Assembly (NCBI GenBank): GCA_030152565.1 | Contig: JASLJE010000045.1 | Span: 1-42,621, forward strand | From: Peptoniphilaceae bacterium | GTDB lineage: Bacteria; Bacillota; Clostridia; Tissierellales; Peptoniphilaceae | Length of the DNA stretch: 42,621 nucleotides | Reading direction: 5' to 3' | Part shown: piece by piece, positions 24,008-30,088 of the stretch | How positions within the stretch are numbered: the stretch's first letter is position 1 | Layout: each line of letters opens with the position of its first letter | Notes under the pieces: generated by a model | What the model saw: the letters and a program-made list of their open reading frames with translations, nothing else | What the model was told of the DNA's origin: nothing | Databases searched by the model: none | Translations under genes and position numbers: made by a program

Positions 24008-24023
24008 TTTTACCAGTCCTCCT
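23997..24023. terminator. Hairpin shared by convergent HAD and M42 genes
   Basis: AGGAGGACT (23997-24005) pairs with AGTCCTCCT (24015-24023). The left arm includes the last codons of the HAD gene. The T-run on the plus strand begins only eight bases later, so strength is uncertain. Confidence 0.6.
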
Positions 24024-24051
24024 CATCTTATGTTTTTTCTTTTTCTAACTA

Positions 24052-25056
24052 CTAGTTGGTTAAATAAGCAAATAATAGTTCATAGGCTGCATTGGCAGCA
24101 CTTTCTGTAGATCTTTCCATGCCGTGGGAAGCGTGGACACCTGGTCCAACCAAGGCTCCCTTAATATTATTTCCTGCCCTCAAGGCTGCTGAGACATCTG
24201 ATCCATACATAGGATAAATATCTATAGCGTGAGGAAGTTCTTTTTCCTTGGCAATATTTAATAGTCTAGTTACCATGTCATAGTCATAAGGTCCTGATGA
24301 ATCTTTGGCACAAATGCTAACATCGTACTCAGTACAAGATAAATCTTCCCCTATACAGCCCATATCACAAGCTAAAAATTCATCCATTTCTGGTATATAG
24401 GAAGAACCATGGCCAACTTCTTCATAGGTTGAAAATACAAATACCATGTCATAGGCTGGTTTGTTTTCTCTAAAGCTATCTAAAAGCTTAAATAAAATAC
24501 CAACACTTAGCTTATCATCTAAAAATCTTGATTTAATAAAGCCATTAGTTATGGTAGTCTTAGGATCAACACAAATAAAATCTCCATTTTGTATGCCTAG
24601 ATCTAGAACATCTTCTTTATTTTCTACCTTTTCATCCAATCTAACAATCATATTGTCTTCATTTCTTTCCTTAGATTCAGCATCCTTATAAACATGGGAT
24701 GAAGGTGATGAAGATAAGATGGTTCCTGTATACTTTCTTCCATCTCTAGTGTAGATGTTACAGTACTCTCCATCTACTGTTGGTAGTTGTAGGCCACCAA
24801 TTTTTGTAAATTTAAGATTTCCTTCTGGTGTAATACTTCTAACCATGGCACCTAGAGTATCACAGTGGGCTGATATACCAACCCTCCTTGAATTGTCCTT
24901 GCCGTCAACAAAAACATGCAGGTTTCCCTTGGGAGTTACTTCAGTCTTATAACCATAAGCTTCTGCCCTTTCCTTAAGAAAGTTAACAACATTTTTTGTA
25001 TAACCTGTAGGACTATCTATGGCAAGTATTTCTTTAGTAAATTCTAATATATTCAT
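24052..25056 (-). CDS. M42-family metallo-aminopeptidase
   Basis: A 334-aa zinc or cobalt aminopeptidase of the M42 (FrvX/YsdC/PepA-like) family that trims peptides in the cytosol. Metal and catalytic residues are in place: ISAHCDT (His64, catalytic Asp66), SRFLDDKLS (bridging Asp180), TYEEVGHG (catalytic Glu212, metal Glu213), ACDMG (Asp231) and VHASHGMER (His311). The frame opens 13 codons earlier, but AAGGAG just upstream of the ATG at 25056 sets the start. It lies 59 bp downstream of rtcB in the same direction without a terminator between, so both may be on one transcript. It fits a peptide-fermenting lifestyle. Confidence 0.95.
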   Translation of the reverse strand: MNILEFTKEILAIDSPTGYTKNVVNFLKERAEAYGYKTEVTPKGNLHVFVDGKDNSRRVGISAHCDTLGAMVRSITPEGNLKFTKIGGLQLPTVDGEYCNIYTRDGRKYTGTILSSSPSSHVYKDAESKERNEDNMIVRLDEKVENKEDVLDLGIQNGDFICVDPKTTITNGFIKSRFLDDKLSVGILFKLLDSFRENKPAYDMVFVFSTYEEVGHGSSYIPEMDEFLACDMGCIGEDLSCTEYDVSICAKDSSGPYDYDMVTRLLNIAKEKELPHAIDIYPMYGSDVSAALRAGNNIKGALVGPGVHASHGMERSTESAANAAYELLFAYLTN

Positions 25057-25115
25057 AAGCTCTCCTTCATTAATTTTATCTCTAGTATAGTACAAATCTT
25101 TTAGCTATTAAAGAC

Positions 25116-26318
25116 CTAGGCCTTAAAATTATAGATGGGTCTTATAAGCTCTATTACTTGAGCAGTAGGTCCTATGGCATCTAGGATTTCTTCCACAGGC
25201 TTATAGGCCATAGGGGCTTCATCCAGGGTTTTCTTCTTTATAGAAGTTGAATATATACCTTCCATAGACTCTTTAAAGTCTTTGAAATCAAGGACCTCCC
25301 TAGCCTCTCTTCTAGACATAAGCCTACCGGCTCCGTGGGGGGCTGAATAGTTCCAGTCTTCATTTCCCCTACCCCTGGCCAAAATACAACCATCTCTCAT
25401 ATTAATAGGAATCAAGATCAGCTCATTTTCATAGGCTGCCACTGCTCCCTTTCTAATAATCATTTCGTCTATATCTATGTAGTTATGAACTGTATGGAAA
25501 CTATGAACCACTTCTAAACCCATTTTCTCCACCAAACTTTGGGCTATAGACTCTCTATTGAGTCTGGCATAGTCCTGGCAAACATCCACATCTTCTATGT
25601 AGGCCTTTAAATAATCTCCATATAAATAGCATAAGTCCTTGGGAAGATCCGGCTTAAGAGGCTGCCATTTAATCTTTTTTAAAGCCTTTTCAATCTGGTC
25701 TCTTCTTCCTTCTTCTTTATAGGTGGAAATTATTTCTTCTTTTTGCCTAAAATAGTCTTCCTTGCCCCTATGTAGGTCTACTGCCAATTTTTGATAGTAG
25801 TCAGCCACCTGCTTGCCCAGATTTCTACTACCTGTATGAATGACCAAATACTTGGTCCCGTCCTTGGCCTGGTTTATCTCTATAAAGTGGTTACCTCCAC
25901 CCAAGCTTCCCAAGCTCCTCTTTAGCCAGTTCATATTTTTAAGCTCCCTATAGCAATTTAAGCGGCTAAAATCAAAGGGATAGACCTCCCTGTCCCAAAC
26001 CCTTCTACCCGATGGTATTTCCTTGCAGGCCTGGTCAAACTTTTCCAAATCTATTTCATCTTTTCCCAGTTCTAGACAATAAACACCACATCCAATGTCC
26101 ACTCCCACTATATTGGGAACCACCTTGTCCTCTACTGTCATGGTAGTACCTATAGTACAGCCTAGACCAGCGTGGACATCAGGCATAATCCTAATCTTGC
26201 TATCCTTAGTAAATTCATAGTCACACATTCTTTTTAATTGGTCTCTAGCTGACTTTTCCAAATTATCGGTATAGACCAGGGCTTCATTATATTTTCCTTC
26301 AACTCTTGTTATTTTCAT
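25116..26318 (-). CDS. rtcB: RtcB-type RNA-splicing ligase
   Basis: RtcB joins RNA 3'-phosphate or 2',3'-cyclic phosphate ends to 5'-OH ends using GTP and Mn. The 400-aa protein is of the short bacterial type (RtcB2-like). Motifs: DVHAG (about 47-51), GVDIGCGV (Asp74, Cys77), SLGGGNHFIE (His144), HTGSRNLG (His161), RKGA, PINMRDGCILARG and SAPHGAGR, where His328 is the expected guanylylated residue. No archease, RtcA or RtcR gene is adjacent, so it is not the classic stress operon; damage repair of tRNA or rRNA is the likely use. AAGGATGG supports the start. Confidence 0.95.
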   Translation of the reverse strand: MKITRVEGKYNEALVYTDNLEKSARDQLKRMCDYEFTKDSKIRIMPDVHAGLGCTIGTTMTVEDKVVPNIVGVDIGCGVYCLELGKDEIDLEKFDQACKEIPSGRRVWDREVYPFDFSRLNCYRELKNMNWLKRSLGSLGGGNHFIEINQAKDGTKYLVIHTGSRNLGKQVADYYQKLAVDLHRGKEDYFRQKEEIISTYKEEGRRDQIEKALKKIKWQPLKPDLPKDLCYLYGDYLKAYIEDVDVCQDYARLNRESIAQSLVEKMGLEVVHSFHTVHNYIDIDEMIIRKGAVAAYENELILIPINMRDGCILARGRGNEDWNYSAPHGAGRLMSRREAREVLDFKDFKESMEGIYSTSIKKKTLDEAPMAYKPVEEILDAIGPTAQVIELIRPIYNFKA

Positions 26319-26375
26319 TTAACCATCCTTTTTTATTAATAATATACCCATTTAAATCCTATCATATAAATAGTC

Positions 26376-26403
26376 TTGATAAAAATGACCCTCCTTGTAT
26401 TTT
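26376..26403 (+). promoter_or_regulatory. Promoter of the histidine phosphatase gene
   Basis: -35 TTGATA (26376-26381), 16-bp spacer, -10 TATTTT (26398-26403), 36 bp before the start codon. Confidence 0.45.
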
Positions 26404-26439
26404 TTAAGCTTTTTTATTATTATTTAGCTAGGAGGTAGT

Positions 26440-27027
26440 ATGAAAACACTATATTTAATGAGACATGGACAAACCCTATTTAATGAACAGAAAAAAATCC
26501 AAGGCTGGTGTGACTCTCCCCTAACTCAAAAGGGTAGGGCCCAATGTAAGATTGCCAGACAATATTTCCTAGATCAAAATATAACTTTTGATAAGGCATA
26601 TTGTTCAACCTCTGAAAGAACCAGCGATACTCTGGAAATAGTAACTGACTACTCTATGGACTACAAAAGACTAAAGGGACTAAAGGAGTGGAATTTTGGA
26701 GCCTTTGAAGGCAAGGATGAATTCTTAAACCCTAAGTATCCCTATGGAGACTTCTTCAAGGCCTATGGAGGAGAAAGTGATGTGGAATTAAGAGAAAGAG
26801 TATCTTCTACTCTTTTAGATATTATGAGACAGGATGGTCACGACAGTGTACTGGTAGTTTCCCATGGAGCTTCCTGTGGACAATTTGTCCTAAACTGGGA
26901 ACATGAAACTAGAGGCCCTAAGTTTAAAAGAGGAATTACAAACTGTGCCATATTTAAATTTGAATTTGAAGATGATAAATTTCATTTGGTTGAAATAATA
27001 AACCATGATTTTTCTAGCTTAGAATAA
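26440..27027 (+). CDS. Histidine phosphatase family protein (phosphoglycerate mutase-like)
   Basis: A 195-aa enzyme of the RHG branch. The catalytic motif LMRHGQTLFN (His9 as phospho-acceptor) is at the N-terminus, followed by IQGWCDSPLTQKG; the acid is in LKEWNFGAFEGKDEF and the second histidine in VVSHGASCGQFV. Phosphate is handled by Arg8, His9, Arg60 (STSERTSDT) and the second His. Such short proteins are usually phosphatases of small metabolites (like CobC, PhoE or GpmB types) and not true mutases. AGGAGG supports the start. Single gene, with a hairpin shared with the convergent PTS gene. Confidence 0.93.
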   Translation: MKTLYLMRHGQTLFNEQKKIQGWCDSPLTQKGRAQCKIARQYFLDQNITFDKAYCSTSERTSDTLEIVTDYSMDYKRLKGLKEWNFGAFEGKDEFLNPKYPYGDFFKAYGGESDVELRERVSSTLLDIMRQDGHDSVLVVSHGASCGQFVLNWEHETRGPKFKRGITNCAIFKFEFEDDKFHLVEIINHDFSSLE

Positions 27028-27031
27028 AAGA

Positions 27032-27051
27032 CCCTATCCATATGGATAGGG
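27032..27051. terminator. 20-bp palindromic hairpin between convergent genes
   Basis: CCCTATCCAT and ATGGATAGGG form a perfect palindrome between the histidine phosphatase and PTS genes. The T content on either side is moderate (CCTTCTTATT on plus, CTTTTATTCT on minus). Confidence 0.75.
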
Positions 27052-27067
27052 CCTTCTTATTTATTTC

Positions 27068-29245
27068 CTATTTAATTTCTATTTTCTTTTCTTCTCTTGC
27101 CTTAACAGGTCCTTCTTCAAGCTTTATTTCTAGATTATCCATGTCTGTATAGATAATTGGAATAATAGGGTCATAGCCCTTGTTCTTGATAAAGTCTATG
27201 TCCATCAGGGCCAACAATTGTCCCTTGTCCACTCTTTGGTCTAGCTGGCATTTAATGTCATAGCCTGCTCCCTTTAGTTCAGTAGTATCTATTCCCATAT
27301 GGATTAAGATGTTGGATCCATCATCCCCCTTAATGCCTATGGCATGTTTGGTTGGAAAGATTAACTTTACCTCTCCTGCTATTGGAGAATAGATTTCCTT
27401 ACTGCTAGGATTTATGGCATAGCCAACTCCTAACATATTGGTTGAAAAGACTTCGTCGGGTACCTTTTTTATGTCCATAAGCTCTCCGTCTACAGCTATT
27501 AAAGGATAGCTATCCAAGTCTAAACTAGCTTCTTTCACTTCATCTTTTACTTCATCTTTTACTTCGTCTTTTACTTCCAAATCAATTTCTTTCTTGTCAG
27601 CTGTATCCTGTAAATCCGGATTATCCTTGTTTTCTTCTAGAAACTCTTCCAGATAAGACTTAACTATGTTTACCTTAGGTCCATAGATAACTTGAATTCC
27701 CTTGCCTTCTGTAAGGACACCTGATGCCCTACTTTGTTTTAAGAGGTCCTTGTCCACCTTGGAAGGATCCATCACTGTAACCCTAAGTCTGGTTGCACAA
27801 CAATCCACATTGTCTATGTTTTGAATGCCTCCCAGTCCCCTGGTAATTATTTCTGATCTTAGGTCGTTTTCATCCACCTTGCCATCTTTTTCTAAAAAGT
27901 CTTTTTTAGAAAATAGTTTAGCTTCTCCATCATCCCTACCTGGGACCTTTACATCCCACTTAACTATAAAGTATCTAAAGATAAAGTAGTAGACAAAGAA
28001 ATATACAAGAGACAAAAGAACCAAATATGGCCAACGGGTCTTACTTACTCCCTGTAAAAGTCCAAATATGGCAAAGTCTAAAAACCCATCAGAGAAGGTG
28101 GTTCCTATGGCTATGCCTAAAACGTGACAAGATAGAAAGGCCAAACCTGCTCCTAGTACGTGAATTCCAAATAATTTTGGCGCTAGGAATAAGAAGGTGA
28201 ATTCTATTGGTTCTGTTATTCCTGTTAAAAATGAAGTAAAGCCGGCACCAAAGTAAAGTCCCTTTACTTCTTCCCTTCTCATTTCAGGTACAGTATGATA
28301 CATGGCCAAGGCTGCTCCTGGTAATCCCCCCATCATAAATGGATACTTACCAACTAAAAACCTTACTGCATCCATGCTAAATTCCTTGGTAGCTGGATCT
28401 GCTAATTGGGCAAAATAAATATTTTGAGCCCCCTGTACCAACTTACCTCCAATTTCCATCTGTCCACCTAGGGCTGTAGACCAAATAGGTACATAAAACA
28501 CATGGTGAAGTCCAAATGGTATTAGGGCCCTTTCTATAATTCCGTATAAAAATGTTCCAAAGTAACCAGACCTAACAACTAAATCACCTAATTTACTTAT
28601 GCCTATTTGTATAAATGGCCAAGTAAGATAGAAAAATCCTCCCAGTAAAATTGAACCTGCCACTGAAACTATGGGAACAAACCTGGTTCCACCAAAAAAT
28701 GAAAGGGCAGCTGGAAGTTCTATTCTATAGTACTTATTATGTAGGTAAACCACTACTAAACCTAAGATTATTCCACCAAAAACCCCCATCTGCAGGGTTA
28801 TCATACCAAGCACATTATCTAAAGAACCCGCTGGTACATGGTCTGCTATAGTTCCATCTTCTGAAAGCTTACCGCCTATTATTAAGAGTTTATTTATGGT
28901 AGCATTCATGGTCAAATAGGCTATTATACTGGCAAAAGCCGCTGTAGCCTTTTCTCCCTTGGCCAGACCTATGGCTAGGGCAACTACGAATAACAAGGGT
29001 AGGTTGCCAAAAACAACTGACCCTACACCATTAAAAACTGTAAATAAACCATTTAAAAATGTCCCCTCTCCCAGGGCTTTTTCCCAACCTAAATTAGCTA
29101 TATTGGCTGGATTGGTCAATGATGCTCCTATACCCAGTAAAATTCCCGCAAAGGGAAGAACTGAAATAGGAAGGAAGAAGCACTTACCAATTTTTTGTAG
29201 AAGCTCAAAACCTCTTTTTCCTCCTTTTTTTTCCTTTGTAGTCAT
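27068..29245 (-). CDS. PTS transporter EIICBA, glucose/N-acetylglucosamine type
   Basis: A 725-aa sugar permease with three fused PTS parts. EIIC (about 15-430) has about ten membrane segments with PFGLHHVFYVPIW and the GITEPIEFTFLF signature of the glucose family. EIIB (about 450-530) has the phospho-cysteine in NVDCCATRLRVTV. EIIA (about 590-715) has PTKHAIGIK and the phospho-His in ILIHMGIDT. It takes up and phosphorylates a hexose or amino sugar using HPr-phosphate. EIIB and EIIA are joined by a linker with four EVKD-type repeats. The ATG at 29245, behind AAAGGAG, is preferred over one ten codons earlier. Sugar specificity is not decided by sequence alone. Confidence 0.94.
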   Translation of the reverse strand: MTTKEKKGGKRGFELLQKIGKCFFLPISVLPFAGILLGIGASLTNPANIANLGWEKALGEGTFLNGLFTVFNGVGSVVFGNLPLLFVVALAIGLAKGEKATAAFASIIAYLTMNATINKLLIIGGKLSEDGTIADHVPAGSLDNVLGMITLQMGVFGGIILGLVVVYLHNKYYRIELPAALSFFGGTRFVPIVSVAGSILLGGFFYLTWPFIQIGISKLGDLVVRSGYFGTFLYGIIERALIPFGLHHVFYVPIWSTALGGQMEIGGKLVQGAQNIYFAQLADPATKEFSMDAVRFLVGKYPFMMGGLPGAALAMYHTVPEMRREEVKGLYFGAGFTSFLTGITEPIEFTFLFLAPKLFGIHVLGAGLAFLSCHVLGIAIGTTFSDGFLDFAIFGLLQGVSKTRWPYLVLLSLVYFFVYYFIFRYFIVKWDVKVPGRDDGEAKLFSKKDFLEKDGKVDENDLRSEIITRGLGGIQNIDNVDCCATRLRVTVMDPSKVDKDLLKQSRASGVLTEGKGIQVIYGPKVNIVKSYLEEFLEENKDNPDLQDTADKKEIDLEVKDEVKDEVKDEVKEASLDLDSYPLIAVDGELMDIKKVPDEVFSTNMLGVGYAINPSSKEIYSPIAGEVKLIFPTKHAIGIKGDDGSNILIHMGIDTTELKGAGYDIKCQLDQRVDKGQLLALMDIDFIKNKGYDPIIPIIYTDMDNLEIKLEEGPVKAREEKKIEIK
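27531..27578 (-). repeat. Four 12-bp tandem repeats in the PTS linker
   Basis: TCTTTTACTTCA-like units at 27531, 27543, 27555 and 27567 differ at one or two bases. On the minus strand they encode Glu-Val-Lys-Asp repeats between EIIB and EIIA. They keep the frame and could change in copy number by slippage, altering linker length. Confidence 0.85.
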
Positions 29246-29290
29246 ATTATCTCCTTTCTCACAAAGAATCCTCATATCCTTTATAGTCTT

Positions 29291-29334
29291 ATGTTATCAC
29301 ATTTATGCATGTTTATAAAACATTAGGCATGTTT
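29291..29334 (-). promoter_or_regulatory. PTS gene promoter with two GCATGTTT direct repeats
   Basis: Minus-strand extended -10 TGaTAACAT (29291-29299). Upstream of it, GCATGTTT (plus-strand reading) occurs at 29307-29314 and 29327-29334, exactly 20 bp apart. The spacing and place suit a sugar-responsive regulator, but the neighbouring gene's stop codon is right beside the outer copy, so chance cannot be excluded. Confidence 0.35.
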
Positions 29335-29619
29335 TTAAAGTGTTTTCATCCTGTATTTACTCCTATACATCTTATAGGCCAGACTTTTATCTTTCTTCAC
29401 TTCCATCAATACACCTATTTCTTCACCACAAGATGGACATAGGAGAAGCTTTTCCTTCAAGTCCACATTGGCTTCTTCAATTCTAGTAATATACATATTT
29501 ATTAAGTTCCCCCTACCCTTTTTATGGTAGATAGTAAGCTCTTGTCCACAACTAGCACAAGATACTTCTGCCCTAAAGGCCCCTCTCACCTTTCTATAGA
29601 CTGGATTTTTATATTTCAT
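29335..29619 (-). CDS. Small zinc-ribbon protein, 94 aa
   Basis: A basic cytosolic protein with two Cys-X2-Cys knuckles, CASCG (about 21-25) and CPSCG (about 61-65), about 40 residues apart, so one zinc ribbon. The N-terminus (MKYKNPVYRKVRGAFRAEVS) and C-terminus (YKMYRSKYRMKTL) are Lys/Arg-rich and could bind nucleic acid. I do not recognise the family. GGAGGG supports the start. It has a good promoter with a palindrome placed exactly between -35 and -10 (29642-29670) and lies upstream of the PTS gene in the same direction. Possibly a small regulator or an RNA-binding protein; not proven. Confidence 0.7.
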   Translation of the reverse strand: MKYKNPVYRKVRGAFRAEVSCASCGQELTIYHKKGRGNLINMYITRIEEANVDLKEKLLLCPSCGEEIGVLMEVKKDKSLAYKMYRSKYRMKTL

Positions 29620-29641
29620 AGTCCCTCCTTGATTTTCTCCT

Positions 29642-29670
29642 ATTATAAGCCTTAAAGGCTTTTAGGTAAA
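29642..29670 (-). promoter_or_regulatory. Promoter with palindrome in the spacer, zinc-ribbon gene
   Basis: Minus-strand -35 TTTACC (29665-29670), 17-bp spacer, -10 TATAAT (29642-29647). The spacer holds AAGCCTT-T-AAGGCTT (29647-29661), an exact 7-bp inverted repeat. A protein bound there would block polymerase. It could also be a weak hairpin end of the upstream pspC-like gene, but the U-tract is poor. Confidence 0.5.
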
Positions 29671-29789
29671 TCTATCCTTCTTAAATCTAATAATAAAAAA
29701 GAGAAGGTAATCATAAATTTTATAATTAGCTTCCCATTTTAAATTATTCTTTAGTCTTTTTACTGACTTATTTTACTCAATTAGTAATT

Positions 29790-30002
29790 TTAATAACTAT
29801 CAGGTGCTTCAGGTATGATTATGGCCGCTGCTATATAGGCAACTATTCCAAATCCATAGGCTAGGGCTAAAAGGGCCCAGACTAACCTTACTATGGTTGG
29901 GTCTATGTCTAAATAAAGGCCTATTCCATTACATACTCCAGCTACCATAGATCCTCTTTTTATTCTATATAGTTTTTTATTACTTCTATTTGGACTATTC
30001 AT
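29790..30002 (-). CDS. PspC domain-containing membrane protein
   Basis: A 70-aa protein that is essentially a single PspC domain: KKLYRIKRGSMVAGVCNGIGLYLDIDPTIVRLVWALLA is split here across a basic start, the GVCNGIG turn and the first part of a hydrophobic segment, followed by GIVAYIAAAIIIPEAP. PspC proteins sit in the membrane and take part in envelope-stress responses. GGGGAG upstream of the ATG supports the start. It is separate from other phage-shock genes, as often in Gram-positives, and lies next to a large surface protein gene. Confidence 0.92.
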   Translation of the reverse strand: MNSPNRSNKKLYRIKRGSMVAGVCNGIGLYLDIDPTIVRLVWALLALAYGFGIVAYIAAAIIIPEAPDSY

Positions 30003-30060
30003 CTTATCTCCCCTATTCTATGATGACCTAATAATATTATATTTAAGCTAATTTTTCAAT

Positions 30061-30084
30061 AAAAAAACTGGCCTGGCCAGTTTT
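30061..30084 (-). terminator. Intrinsic terminator after the surface protein gene
   Basis: AAAACTGGCC (30064-30073) and GGCCAGTTTT (30075-30084) are exact inverted repeats. The A-run from 30061 gives the U-tract on the minus strand. Confidence 0.85.
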
Positions 30085-30088
30085 CTCA

